Assembly: GCA_965198285.1 (NCBI GenBank)
Contig: OZ240251.1
Span: 2,046,001 to 2,110,000 of the forward strand
Source of the DNA: UBA11872 sp965198285
GTDB taxonomy: Bacteria > Chloroflexota > UBA11872
DNA: 64,000 nt
Direction: 5' to 3'
The translations under genes and the position numbers were made by a program. Shown here piece after piece: positions 9,006 to 17,735 of this stretch. Each line of letters starts with the position of its first letter. The first letter of the stretch is position 1. The notes under the pieces were generated by a model. That model was not told where the DNA came from and ran no database searches. It worked only from the letters and a program-made list of their open reading frames with translations.

Positions 9006-9614
9006 ATGATGCAAAGCCTGTCCCCGACGACCCAGCGACTGGTTTGGGGTCTCATGGTGGCTGTGGGCGTCTTTGTGCTGTTCCTGCTGTTCGAGCGGAT
9101 GCTCGGACGATTCGGTCTGGACTTTATCGTCTACTTCGAACCGTCGGACCTTCGGGAGGATCGACGGCTGCCGCTGGACGGGCGCGAAAGCCCGGAGTTT
9201 GCGATTCGCACCGTCGCGACGTTCGACGAGGCCGCATCGCGCCAGCCGACCACGCTGATGGTCCACGGCGATGCACAGGAGGAGGTGGACTTCGACGTGG
9301 TGCGCACCGAGTTCGAGCGCGGCACGGTGGTGATCGTCGTCAACATGACGCCCGAAGAACTAGCGCCGCTGGTTGATCCAGGAATCACGGACGTCGTAAC
9401 CGTCAACGAGCCGCTCCTTGCGCCCTTCTACACCCTGATTGCCAAGAATGAGGAGCAGTGTCCGGCGGGGTTGCAGCCAGGCTGCGGCGCCTATTCAGTG
9501 GAGGCACGCAACTTCACCGGCTTCAGCGACCTGGCCAACCACGCCCGTGATGCGCTGAACGTCCGCCTGCGCGCCCTTTTAACGCCGACCGCGGAGCCGG
9601 TGCCGGCGCGCTGA
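9006..9614 (+). CDS. Membrane-anchored hypothetical protein
   Basis: The 202-residue protein has one N-terminal membrane helix (about residues 10-32, LVWGLMVAVGVFVLFLLF) and then a soluble domain. The domain has repeated beta/alpha segments with TTLMVHGDAQEEV and GTVVIVVNMTPEEL. Two Cys residues late in the protein (CPAGLQPGC) could form a disulfide or bind metal. I do not recognise the family. It has its own -10-like element and is not in an obvious operon. Confidence 0.6.
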   Translation: MMQSLSPTTQRLVWGLMVAVGVFVLFLLFERMLGRFGLDFIVYFEPSDLREDRRLPLDGRESPEFAIRTVATFDEAASRQPTTLMVHGDAQEEVDFDVVRTEFERGTVVIVVNMTPEELAPLVDPGITDVVTVNEPLLAPFYTLIAKNEEQCPAGLQPGCGAYSVEARNFTGFSDLANHARDALNVRLRALLTPTAEPVPAR

Positions 9615-9782
9615 ACAGGCGTAGCCTTCTTTCGTGTCTGCGCAATGATCTCCGGGTGTTTAGTGAGCAACGATTGCGCTACCCTTAACCCAAGCGCTGG
9701 CGGCGACGGGCGGACTGCCTGACGGCGCGACACAATTGGGCGCACTCGTTCGTCCGTTGGCACGGCGAGCGAAACGCAGGAT

Positions 9783-9992
9783 ATGACGATGACCGAGTCA
9801 ATTGTGACAGCGGCCGCAGCCGTGGCGGCGCTCGTTGCTGCGGGTGGCGCGTTTTACCGGTGGGGCAAAGTCGAAGAGGCCATCAACGGCCTGCAAAAGT
9901 CCGACGACCGGCTCCAGGCCAGTATCGATCAGGTTCGTGAGGATGTCCGTGAACTCCGCATGATCCTGGTCAACCAGCAGCGGAGCGACTAG
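9783..9992 (+). CDS. Small single-pass membrane protein with coiled coil
   Basis: The 69-residue protein has a hydrophobic Ala/Val-rich N-terminal helix (about residues 7-25) and then a heptad-like amphipathic helix containing AINGLQKSDDRLQASIDQVR. It resembles small phage-holin-like or hemolysin-XhlA-like proteins in layout, but no family can be assigned. Two start codons (9783, 9789) are possible. A -10-like CTACCCTTA lies about 100 bases upstream near 9675. Confidence 0.5.
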   Translation: MTMTESIVTAAAAVAALVAAGGAFYRWGKVEEAINGLQKSDDRLQASIDQVREDVRELRMILVNQQRSD

Positions 9993-10069
9993 CGCCGCGG
10001 GTTCGGAGTTCGGGTAGGCAACTTCAAGCAGCCGCCGAAGCCCCGCGGCTTGCTGCCGGCAACTGGCCG

Positions 10070-11128
10070 CTAGCTCGGGCGCGAGACCTCGCAGGGACGT
10101 CCGCTGCGCGCGGACTTCAGGGCGGCGACCACGGTGGCCACAATGTGACGGCCCTGCCGGGCGGTGAGCAGCGTGTCGCCGCCGCTGTCGAGAGCGGCCA
10201 ATAGGAGGTCCACCTGGCGTCGGTTGGTCTCCTCGTCGGTCCGACGGTTGCGGTCGTCCTCGGGCGTCTGTCCACGTGTGTGCACGGCGACTTCCGGGCG
10301 CGGTTCCGCAATCACCAGGGCGCCGGTGGAGCCGACCACGTGGACCCGCAGTTCGCCCACATTGGGATGGCTGGGGCGTCCGATGCGACCGATGCAGAGC
10401 GAACCGATGACGCCGCGCTCCAGTTCCAGGGAAACCGTGGCGACGTCCTCCACCCCGCGCTCGGCGTGGCGCCTGAAGAACTGGGCTGACGCTCGGCCGA
10501 AGGCGCGCAGCGCGTCCAGCCCCAGGATGTGCCGCATGTAGGCCAGGGGGTAGATGCCCTCGACCGTCAGTTCGCCTTCGCTGAGCCACGAATCGGGGAT
10601 TTCCTCGTCCTCGTCGGAGTCGAGCAGCACACCGGCGTCCTTGGAGAAAAAGAAGTCGACGTGGATCGCCCGCGGCTCACCGATCTCACCCGCGTGGACG
10701 ACCCGCCGCGCCTCCTCGATGGCGGGCTGCGTGTTGCGGTTCCAGAGCAGGAACTGCACCCCGGCTCGTTCCACGGCTTCCACGATGGCGTCGCAGTCGG
10801 CGATGGTCGGCGCCATTGGTTTGTCCTGAACCACATGCAGACCGGCCTCGGCCGATCGGACGCTGAGCCGTGCGTGGCGCGCCGCCTCTGACGAGACCAC
10901 ACCGATGTGTGGTCGATGCTCGGTGATAGCCGCGTCGACGTCCGGCTGGTACGCCACGCCCAGATCGGCGGCCAGTTGTTCGTTTCGTTCGTGCACCCAG
11001 TCGGCTGCGTTCGGTTCGTCGGCCACGCCGACGACCTGGAAACGCGGGTGGTTCCTGAACGCCAGCGCAACGTACTCGTGCTTGGCGGCGCTGAGCGCCA
11101 GCACGCGGTACCGCTCAGGCGAGCTCAT
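10070..11128 (-). CDS. Gfo/Idh/MocA family oxidoreductase
   Basis: This is a probable NAD(P)-dependent sugar or inositol dehydrogenase of 352 residues. The N-terminal Rossmann domain shows YRVLALSAAKHEYVALAF and VVGVADEPNAADW. The family EKP-type catalytic motif appears as VVQDKPMAPTIADCD near residue 96, with Asp in place of the usual Glu. The C-terminal alpha/beta domain follows. The ATG at 11128 is chosen over an upstream extension, giving a 14-base overlap with the upstream paralogue. The two genes form a cotranscribed pair. Confidence 0.82.
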   Translation of the reverse strand: MSSPERYRVLALSAAKHEYVALAFRNHPRFQVVGVADEPNAADWVHERNEQLAADLGVAYQPDVDAAITEHRPHIGVVSSEAARHARLSVRSAEAGLHVVQDKPMAPTIADCDAIVEAVERAGVQFLLWNRNTQPAIEEARRVVHAGEIGEPRAIHVDFFFSKDAGVLLDSDEDEEIPDSWLSEGELTVEGIYPLAYMRHILGLDALRAFGRASAQFFRRHAERGVEDVATVSLELERGVIGSLCIGRIGRPSHPNVGELRVHVVGSTGALVIAEPRPEVAVHTRGQTPEDDRNRRTDEETNRRQVDLLLAALDSGGDTLLTARQGRHIVATVVAALKSARSGRPCEVSRPS

Positions 11129-12101
11129 GGCCGCCCTCCGAGAGGTTGGCGGTTTGCCCGGACGCGCCGGACGCGGCCGCGGCTTCCGCAACCTGGAGCG
11201 CCGCCACCGCGTCGGCGCCGGATACCGAAGGATTGCGCCCTGCTGCGATCGCGTTGGCGAACTCGTCGAGTTGGGCCCGGACGGCCGACGCGCGCTGATC
11301 GCTTACATACGCCTGCGGGCGGCCGCCTCGGTAGACCAATTGCACGTTGTGGTGATCGTCGGCGTAGGCCGAGCCCAGTGACCCGATCAGTGTCAGCGAG
11401 TAGTAGCCGCTGCCCAGCGGCAACCCCGTCGCCACGCCGCAGATCGCCATGGCGCCGGACGCGAATCCCAGGTGAATTTGCAGGAGCTCGGGCCGGGCCT
11501 GGGCGTGGAGGTGCGTCGGGCGTTCGCCGATGAGCCAGAGCGCCTGGTCGATCTCGTGTACGCCTTCATGCACGCACAGGCCGCCGCTGAGCGCCGGGTC
11601 GTGTTTCCAGCCGCCCGGCGGTCCGGGGAAGCGACGCAGCCAGCGGTGGCTGCGCAACATGCTGGGCCGGCCAAGTTCGCCGGCCGCCAGCGCCCGGTGC
11701 ACCTGCACGTTTGCCGGCACGAACCGCAGCGTGTGGGCCACCATCAGCCGCACGTCAGCACCTTCGGCTGCGCGCTGGACCGTTGCAGCCGACTCCGCCG
11801 AAAGGGCCAGTGGCGTTTCGACCAGCACGTGGCGTCCCGCGTTGATTGCGGTCAATGCGATGTCGGCATGCGAGGCGTTCGGTGTGTTGACGACTACGGC
11901 GTCGAACTCGCCGGTGTCCGATTCAAGGAGCGATGCCAGGCTGCCGACATGTGCCCGCACCCCAGCCGCGCCTGCGGCGGAGCGGGCCGCGTTCGGATCT
12001 ACATCAACGGCGACCGTCAGTTTGCACAAGTCCGAGGCGGCGGCCGCGGCTGCCAGAGCCGCTGCGTTCCGACCACACCCAACCAGCGCCAACCGGATCA
12101 C
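11115..12101 (-). CDS. Gfo/Idh/MocA family oxidoreductase
   Basis: A 328-residue dehydrogenase with a Rossmann N-terminus (IRLALVGCGRNAAALAAAA), the VETPLALSAESAATV catalytic segment near residue 80 and a substrate-binding C-terminal domain. The GTG at 12101 is preferred over the ATG at 12149 because GGAGG lies 11 bases upstream. In addition, a -10-like TAGAAT (minus strand, 12138-12133) lies between the two candidates, so a transcript from it could not contain the ATG. Paired with the paralogue downstream, it probably acts on a cyclitol or sugar acid. Confidence 0.82.
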   Translation of the reverse strand: MIRLALVGCGRNAAALAAAAAASDLCKLTVAVDVDPNAARSAAGAAGVRAHVGSLASLLESDTGEFDAVVVNTPNASHADIALTAINAGRHVLVETPLALSAESAATVQRAAEGADVRLMVAHTLRFVPANVQVHRALAAGELGRPSMLRSHRWLRRFPGPPGGWKHDPALSGGLCVHEGVHEIDQALWLIGERPTHLHAQARPELLQIHLGFASGAMAICGVATGLPLGSGYYSLTLIGSLGSAYADDHHNVQLVYRGGRPQAYVSDQRASAVRAQLDEFANAIAAGRNPSVSGADAVAALQVAEAAAASGASGQTANLSEGGHELA

Positions 12102-12132
12102 GGGCGCGCCTGCCTCCGTTGCGTAGGGGCGG

Positions 12133-12138
12133 ATTCTA
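12133..12138 (-). promoter_or_regulatory. -10-like promoter element TAGAAT for the oxidoreductase pair
   Basis: TAGAAT on the minus strand lies 31 bases before the GTG at 12101 and 5 bases before the alternative ATG codon. It supports the shorter gene start. No clear -35 box is seen. Confidence 0.4.
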
Positions 12139-12267
12139 GCGCCGCTCATCCGCCTCGTGCGCGTAAGTCCGGGTTGAACGCTCGCACACCGTCCGCATCA
12201 CAGCCGATCTCGCCGCTCGTTCTACGGGTGTATCTGCCGCCGGCGGAGCCTCACGCTTACCTGGCGC

Positions 12268-12273
12268 TAGACT
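12268..12273 (+). promoter_or_regulatory. -10-like promoter element TAGACT for the NHL-repeat gene
   Basis: TAGACT precedes the NHL gene start by 40 bases. A nine-codon frame from ATG 12291 ends in a TGA that overlaps the ATG at 12314, so translational coupling through a minimal upstream ORF is conceivable. Confidence 0.35.
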
Positions 12274-12313
12274 TTCGGAGTCGCGGAACGATGCACAACC
12301 CCGCCAGAACACC

Positions 12314-13981
12314 ATGAATAGACTCAACCGTCGCCGCGTGCTGGGGGCCGGCCTGGCGAGTGCGGCTGCCCTGCTGGTGGTTCCGGCGGCGGCCGGCGCC
12401 GACGTTGCCGCCGACTTCTTGCCAACTCTGGAGCAGGGCGCGGGCAGCGCGCCCTGGGGCGTGGCAATTGGGCCCGACGGGCTGATCTATGTCACCGACT
12501 CCCGGCTGCACCAGCTTGCGGCGCAATCGCCGGATGGTGGAATCGTGCGCGTGCTGGCTTCGTCCGGCTCGGGTTCTGGGCAGCTGCGGCGTCCGCAGGG
12601 CGTGGCTGTATCGCCCGAGGGCGAGGTCTACGTTGTCGACGGCGGTAATCGGCGCGTGCAGGTCTTCGACCTGCTGGGTGAGCTGCGCCGTCAATGGGGC
12701 CGCCGCGGGTCCGATCCAGGTGAGTTCGACGCGCCGCGCGGTATTGCACTCGATGCATTCGGCGATGTGTACGTGGCCGATGGATTCAACGACCGCGTGC
12801 AGAAATTCAGTAGGGACGGCGAGTTCTTGCTGGCCTGGGGTGAGCGCGGGCGCTCGCCGGGGCAGTTCAGCACACCGACCGGCATCGCAGTCGGAGCGTC
12901 GCAGACGATTTATGTGGCCGATACGTTTCGCGACCGCGTGCAGGCCTTCGATCCGGACGGATCATTCGTCCGCTTCGTGACCGAACCGTCGGTCACTAGG
13001 AACCCTATCGGCCTGGCCGTGGATTCGGCCGACCGTCTTTACATAACAGAAGACGTCGATCATCGCCTGGTCGTTGTCGAAAGCGACGGGACGGTCGTGG
13101 GAACCATCGGTTCGGAGGGTCGTCTGGATGGAGAGTTCCAGTTCCCACGAGGCGTTGCCGTAGACGAGGCCGGCCGCGTGTACGTGGCCGACTCACTGAA
13201 CCATCGGGTGCAGACCTTCCGTACGAGCCTTCAACAATTCGCGCCGCCCGCGGAAGCGGCCGACCTCGCCATAGGTGTGGCGGCTCGGGCGCCGTTGACC
13301 TCCTCTACCGCACACAACCTGACTAACTGGCTGGTGCGCCTGGACGGTCAACTCCGAGTTGCGCCCTTTGCGGCTTACTTCACCGCAACGGGCGGAATCG
13401 ACCGCTGGGGATGGCCGATCTCAGAACCCGTACAGGAAAGTGATGGAGAGGTCTCGCAGTTCTTTCAGCGTGGGGTGATGGACTGGACGGCTGACGCCCA
13501 CGACGGCCGAGCGGTGGTTCCTCACCCGGTCTGGGAGTTCCTGGGCGGCGGACGTGGCGGCGCGCCGGACCTTGGCGTCGAGGCCGACGTCACATCGGAT
13601 CAGCCTGGCGAGGTAGTCGGGACCTGGGGCCATCGTGTCTCAAACTTCGCCATCGACGGTACGGAGATCGGATTCCTCGAGTTTTTCAACACCTACGGCG
13701 GCGAGGCCCAGTTCGGCGCGCCCCGGACCGACGCGCGGCCGGACACCGGTGCCGCGGGCACGTTGTATACGGACGACGCACCGTTGGGCGTCATTCGCCA
13801 GTATTTCCAGAACGCTGTGTTCGAGTTTGCCCCGGACCGTCCCCAGCCGGTGCGCCTGCGCCTGATCGGGGAGTTGCTGCGGGATCGACGCTATCCGGGC
13901 TGGAGCGAGTTGACGGCGTTCACCGACCAGTCAGCGGTCCAGAAAGGCCAGAGCGTCGAGATTCCGGACCTTCGCGGCTAA
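12314..13981 (+). CDS. Exported NHL-repeat (beta-propeller) protein
   Basis: The 555-residue product starts with a twin-arginine-type signal (RRRVLGAGLASAAALLVVPA), so it is probably exported folded. Residues 40-300 hold about six NHL repeats, recognisable by recurring VYVADGFNDRVQKF / IYVADTFRDRVQAF and GEFDAPRGIAL patterns that build a beta-propeller for protein or ligand binding. The C-terminal 240 residues contain two copies of a module with a WGWPISE-type and FGAPRTD-type core next to FFQRGVMDW / YFQNAVFEF, resembling LGFP-like cell-surface repeats. The stop codon interlocks with that of the opposing LCP gene. Confidence 0.78.
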   Translation: MNRLNRRRVLGAGLASAAALLVVPAAAGADVAADFLPTLEQGAGSAPWGVAIGPDGLIYVTDSRLHQLAAQSPDGGIVRVLASSGSGSGQLRRPQGVAVSPEGEVYVVDGGNRRVQVFDLLGELRRQWGRRGSDPGEFDAPRGIALDAFGDVYVADGFNDRVQKFSRDGEFLLAWGERGRSPGQFSTPTGIAVGASQTIYVADTFRDRVQAFDPDGSFVRFVTEPSVTRNPIGLAVDSADRLYITEDVDHRLVVVESDGTVVGTIGSEGRLDGEFQFPRGVAVDEAGRVYVADSLNHRVQTFRTSLQQFAPPAEAADLAIGVAARAPLTSSTAHNLTNWLVRLDGQLRVAPFAAYFTATGGIDRWGWPISEPVQESDGEVSQFFQRGVMDWTADAHDGRAVVPHPVWEFLGGGRGGAPDLGVEADVTSDQPGEVVGTWGHRVSNFAIDGTEIGFLEFFNTYGGEAQFGAPRTDARPDTGAAGTLYTDDAPLGVIRQYFQNAVFEFAPDRPQPVRLRLIGELLRDRRYPGWSELTAFTDQSAVQKGQSVEIPDLRG

Positions 13982-15129
13982 GGGAAGTAGCTCTCGCAGT
14001 TGTCCCGCACGAACGTCGGGTTGCCCTGGTCGTCCAGGTGGGATTGGGTCGATTCGAGCAGGCTGTCCTGCACGAAGTCGCGGATTGCGTGCAGGTCCGG
14101 TCGCAGCAGGTTCGCACCGTCCAGACCCTGCTCCGGAACCAGCAGGTCATGCCCGCGCGCGTGGACGGCCCATGAGTTGATTCGTTCCTGCGGAATGGCC
14201 AGCAACAGGTTGCCCAGCGCCGGGACCCTATCGATCGGGAAGTCAGTCTTGAACGCCCCGCTCAGGCTGGCGATCAGGCCCGGCGCGTTGACGAGCAGCG
14301 CGGGAGAGAGTGACTGCTCGCGCAGCGCCCGCACCACCTGCTGTTGCCGGCAGATGCGGGCAAAGTCCCCGCCGCTGTCGTACTTGCGCGAGCGCCCGTA
14401 GGCCACGGCCTCGCGCCCGTTCAGCGTGTTCCAGCCTTCCTCCAGGATCAGTCGGATTTCTTCTTCGGTTTCCAGGTAGATGAAACGCTCGTCGAACTCC
14501 CGGTTGGACCAGACTCGAACCCCGCCCAGCTGATTGATGATGGCTTCGACGCCATGAAAATTCACCAGCAGCCAATGGTCGATGTGCAGGCCGGTGACGT
14601 AGCGCAGGGTCTGCTTGAACGCGTCGATGCCCTGCCGCTTGTACACCTCGTTGATGCGCGAGGAGTGCCCGTCGCATGCGCCCAGACATAGATCGCGCGG
14701 AAGGGATAGCACGAAGATGGTGTCGGACGCCGGGTCGATGCTGACGATCATGATCACGTCGGTATTGCCCACGAAAGTCTCCGCCTGGTCCACGCCCAGC
14801 ACCAGCAGGTTGAGCCGCTCGGTCGGCTCGGGTGCCGGCGCGACGGCGTAGGCGGGTGGCGCCGTGGTGGGTATCGGAGCGGGTGGCGCCGTCGCCTGCG
14901 GCGCGTTGTTCGGCTGCGTCGGCGTTGCTACGGCGGCGGTTGTCCCGCCAGCCTCAGGCGTCGGTTGGTTCGACGCACGCGGCGCGGCAACGATGTTCGG
15001 CGGCGCGGATGGCGCCGACGTGACGGTCGGAGGCGGAGCCGTCGCGGGGTCGCCACAGGCCGAGAGCGCCATCAGGCCAACCAGTACAACGCCTACTCGG
15101 CGTAGGCTGCGCTTCAATGCATTTCGCAT
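13978..15129 (-). CDS. LytR-CpsA-Psr (LCP) family lipoprotein
   Basis: LCP proteins transfer lipid-linked glycopolymers onto the cell wall or related acceptors. The 383-residue product has an N-terminal lipobox (LMALSAC), a Pro/Ala/Thr-rich linker (about 25-110) and the LCP catalytic domain. The domain shows LNLLVLGVDQAE, VLSLPRDLC, SSRINEVY, GGVRVWSNREFD, LNGREAVAYGRSRK and a final DFARICRQQQVV, which carry the conserved Arg and Asp residues. The ATG at 15129 is chosen so that the signal sequence lies at the N-terminus; a GTG at 15177 is possible. It may attach the polymer made by the cluster at 1.2-8.5 kb. Confidence 0.82.
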   Translation of the reverse strand: MRNALKRSLRRVGVVLVGLMALSACGDPATAPPPTVTSAPSAPPNIVAAPRASNQPTPEAGGTTAAVATPTQPNNAPQATAPPAPIPTTAPPAYAVAPAPEPTERLNLLVLGVDQAETFVGNTDVIMIVSIDPASDTIFVLSLPRDLCLGACDGHSSRINEVYKRQGIDAFKQTLRYVTGLHIDHWLLVNFHGVEAIINQLGGVRVWSNREFDERFIYLETEEEIRLILEEGWNTLNGREAVAYGRSRKYDSGGDFARICRQQQVVRALREQSLSPALLVNAPGLIASLSGAFKTDFPIDRVPALGNLLLAIPQERINSWAVHARGHDLLVPEQGLDGANLLRPDLHAIRDFVQDSLLESTQSHLDDQGNPTFVRDNCESYFP

Positions 15130-15225
15130 GGATTTGACGGTGCGGCTGAGGTCCAACTCGGTATTTGCAAGTATCACGGACTGCGTGATCCCCTCCCGTC
15201 ACGCATCGGTCTGGACGAGCACCGC

Positions 15226-16053
15226 GTGACGCGGTACGACGCCGACAAGCATCCGGTGGACGTCGACCCTGCGTTTCGCCGGGACTTTCAGGACCGGATC
15301 GTGCGGTGGTACCGACGGGCAGGTCGCGAACTGCCGTGGCGCTCGATCACGTCGCCCTACCAGGTTGCCGTATCCGAGATCCTGCTCCAGCAGACCCAGG
15401 CGGCGCGGGTTGCGCCGGTCTTCCAGGAATTTGTGGCCCGCTGGCCGCGCGTTCACGACCTGCACGCGGCGCCGCTGGCGGAAGTCAAGGCGCTTACGGA
15501 CCCGCTGGGTTATCACATCCGAGGCTTCTGGCTGAAGGAACTGGCCCGGATCGTGGTTGAACGGCATGGCGGCGACTTGCCGGACTCGCTGGCAGCCCTG
15601 CGAGAACTTCCAGGTCTCGGACCCTACGCAGCGGCTGCCGTGTACGTCTTTGGCCTGCGGCGCCGCGCGGCCTTGCTGGATACGAACATTGCACGGGTGC
15701 TCACGCGCGCCGTGGGACTGCCGGCGGACGGCTCGGTCTACCGCGACAACCGGCGGCTGCGAGATCTGGCCGAGCAACTGGTACCGGCGCGGCGGCACTA
15801 CGACTACCACCAGGGCCTGATGGACCTGGGCGCAACCGTCTGCTTGTCCCGCTCACCGCGCTGCGACGGCTGTCCGCTGCGACGCATGTGCCGCGCGGTC
15901 GTTGGCGGGCCGCCGGCCGCCGTCTGGCAGGAGCACGGCGTGGTGATGGCGGCGGAGCGAACCGTCGGGTACCGGGTGGGGTCCAGGGCGGCCGTCAATC
16001 CGGCTCAGGACGGTTCGAATCGTCGGACATCACGCCAAGATCGCTCGCAGTAG
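15226..16053 (+). CDS. mutY: A/G-specific adenine glycosylase
   Basis: MutY removes adenine mispaired with 8-oxoguanine. The 275-residue protein has the HhH-GPD domain: VSEILLQQTQ with the catalytic Glu near residue 51, the helix-hairpin-helix LPGLGPYAAAA, and LDTNIARVLTR with the catalytic Asp. The four-Cys iron-sulfur loop follows at C-x6-C-x2-C-x5-C (CLSRSPRCDGCPLRRMC). It is short compared with E. coli MutY and ends soon after the cluster. The C-terminal NUDIX-like 8-oxoG recognition domain is therefore missing. The gene starts at GTG and overlaps the opposing GT9 gene by 59 bases at the 3' end. Confidence 0.88.
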   Translation: MTRYDADKHPVDVDPAFRRDFQDRIVRWYRRAGRELPWRSITSPYQVAVSEILLQQTQAARVAPVFQEFVARWPRVHDLHAAPLAEVKALTDPLGYHIRGFWLKELARIVVERHGGDLPDSLAALRELPGLGPYAAAAVYVFGLRRRAALLDTNIARVLTRAVGLPADGSVYRDNRRLRDLAEQLVPARRHYDYHQGLMDLGATVCLSRSPRCDGCPLRRMCRAVVGGPPAAVWQEHGVVMAAERTVGYRVGSRAAVNPAQDGSNRRTSRQDRSQ

Positions 16054-17209
16054 CCCGCCGCGACAGCAATTGGCGCACCGCCGTGGTCACCATGTCCACC
16101 GGCGGCGGCCGACCCAATCCCTGCGCCTTGCCGCCGGTGTAGACCGGGATCGCCAACGGCGTCACCGTGCCGTAGATCCACGCCTCGGTGGCGGTGAAGA
16201 TGGTGACGCTTGGGGTGCTCACGCCGAGCGCCATCTGTGCGCTGGCCGAATCGTTGCCGACGAAGAGATCGCTGCCGGCAATCAGAGCGCCCAGCTGCCC
16301 GAACGTTGTACGGCTGTCAAGGCTTGTGGCCGACTCGGTCATTGCTCGCAGCACGGCCGCGATGGACGGGCTGTCGGAAGCAGTTCCGACGAGGCACACG
16401 CGGGCGCCCCGGCGCTGAATCAGCCAGTCGGCCACCGCGGCAAAACGCTCCGCGGGCCATCGTTTCGTCACGTCCACGGCACCCGGGTTCACGCCACCGC
16501 CCGGCGCGATTACCACCCGCAACGCCGTGGAGTTGAGGTCGAACTCCTCAGCGAGCCGCCGTGCGGCTTCTACGTCGTCCTGGGTGGGCCGGAACACGCA
16601 CGCGGCGTCCGTCGGGTTCAGGCCCGCCATGCGGGCCACGCTTCGGTAGGTCTCGACCTCGTTGTCCTCCACGCCCACCGACACGCGTGTGGTGTGGGCG
16701 AATCCGCGTAGTCGGCTGTCCAGCCCGATGCGGTAAGGAATCCGCGCGAAGTACGGCAGCAGGGCCATGGCCGGCGACCGGTCCAGCACGAACCCCGCAT
16801 CAAACCCGCGCTCCCGCAGCCTACGGACGAAGGCCCGATACTCGGCCGCGTCGTATCGTCGCGGTGTGCCCAGCATCCCCATCGGCATGATCTCGTCGAT
16901 GTCGGGGTTGTTGGCGAGCGCCGGCGCGGCGTAGTCGCCGACCGCAAATGTGATGCGAGCGTGTGGCAGCCCCCGTCGCAGCGTGGCCGTGAACCCCGTG
17001 GCTCGCAGCACGTCCCCCAGGGCCAGCGGTTTGATGACCAGCACCGACATCTGCGGTTTGGGCGGCAGCGGCCGGCCTTCGGGCGTTTTGGGACGAATAG
17101 CCAGCCGCGTCAGCCAGCACAGGGCCGTGATGCCGGCGGCGCGCGGTCCAGTGCGCCGGCGCCAGTCGTCGCGGAACGTGCCATGCGGACGGAGACGAAA
17201 GCTGCTCAT
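15995..17209 (-). CDS. GT9 family glycosyltransferase (heptosyltransferase-like)
   Basis: This GT-B enzyme of 404 residues resembles ADP-heptose:LPS heptosyltransferases. The catalytic core starts at MSVLVIKPLALGDVLRATGF (near residue 54). It has GGGVNPGAVDVTKRWPAERF for donor binding and VGNDSASAQMALGVSTPSVTIF near the C-terminus. A 53-residue N-terminal extension includes a short hydrophobic stretch (ITALCWLTRLAIRP) that may bind membrane. ATG 17209 is used; the core ATG at 17050 is an alternative. In a probably LPS-free lineage it would act on another surface glycan. Confidence 0.8.
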   Translation of the reverse strand: MSSFRLRPHGTFRDDWRRRTGPRAAGITALCWLTRLAIRPKTPEGRPLPPKPQMSVLVIKPLALGDVLRATGFTATLRRGLPHARITFAVGDYAAPALANNPDIDEIMPMGMLGTPRRYDAAEYRAFVRRLRERGFDAGFVLDRSPAMALLPYFARIPYRIGLDSRLRGFAHTTRVSVGVEDNEVETYRSVARMAGLNPTDAACVFRPTQDDVEAARRLAEEFDLNSTALRVVIAPGGGVNPGAVDVTKRWPAERFAAVADWLIQRRGARVCLVGTASDSPSIAAVLRAMTESATSLDSRTTFGQLGALIAGSDLFVGNDSASAQMALGVSTPSVTIFTATEAWIYGTVTPLAIPVYTGGKAQGLGRPPPVDMVTTAVRQLLSRRATASDLGVMSDDSNRPEPD

Positions 17210-17280
17210 CGAGCTGCCCAAAACACTGTTGCTGGCAACGTCTTCCCGCCTCGCCCCCGGTCCAGGTGACCGAACGAGCC

Positions 17281-17288
17281 TACAATCG
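17281..17288 (+). promoter_or_regulatory. -10-like promoter element TACAATCG for the FmdB-type gene
   Basis: TACAATCG, identical to the octamer at 8973, lies 30 bases before the ATG at 17319. The region also separates this gene from the divergent GT9 gene. Confidence 0.45.
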
Positions 17289-17318
17289 CCCGCTTCGACG
17301 GGTCCGGACGCGCGACGA

Positions 17319-17735
17319 ATGCCCGTTTACGAATACCACTGCACCTCCTGCGGCCGCCGCTCGTCGCGGCTCTTCAAGACGCTCGCCGCCGTAGTCCATC
17401 CCGACTGCCCGCACTGCGGTCAGTCGACCCTGAGGCGCTTGTTCTCTCGGCCCACCCTCATGCGTGGCGAACGCTCTGAATCCGATGACTTCGGTGGCGA
17501 TGACCTTGGAATGGACGATGCCGCGCTGGCCGAACTGATGCCAGGTCTGGAGTCTGGCGACCCGCGCAGCCTGGCCCGCATGACCCGCCACATGTCCGAG
17601 GAGATGGGGGAGGACATCCCCCAGGAGTATGAAGGTGTCCTGAATCGCATGGAGGCGGGCGAGATGCCGTCGGACGAGGAGTTCGACGCCGTCGAGCCCG
17701 ACGACGGCGATGCAATAGACAGCGACGACCATTAG
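17319..17735 (+). CDS. FmdB-type zinc-ribbon putative regulatory protein
   Basis: The 138-residue product starts MPVYEYHCTSCGRRSSRLF, then has HPDCPHCGQSTLRRLFSRP, the CxxC...CxxC zinc ribbon of the FmdB family. The second half is acidic and unrelated to the ribbon, with EEMGEDIPQEYEGVLNRMEAG followed by a run of Asp/Glu. FmdB-like proteins are widespread and poorly characterised; some have been linked to translation or regulation. The start is firm because MPxYEYxC is the family N-terminus. The stop TAG overlaps the likely ATT start of the next gene. Confidence 0.8.
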   Translation: MPVYEYHCTSCGRRSSRLFKTLAAVVHPDCPHCGQSTLRRLFSRPTLMRGERSESDDFGGDDLGMDDAALAELMPGLESGDPRSLARMTRHMSEEMGEDIPQEYEGVLNRMEAGEMPSDEEFDAVEPDDGDAIDSDDH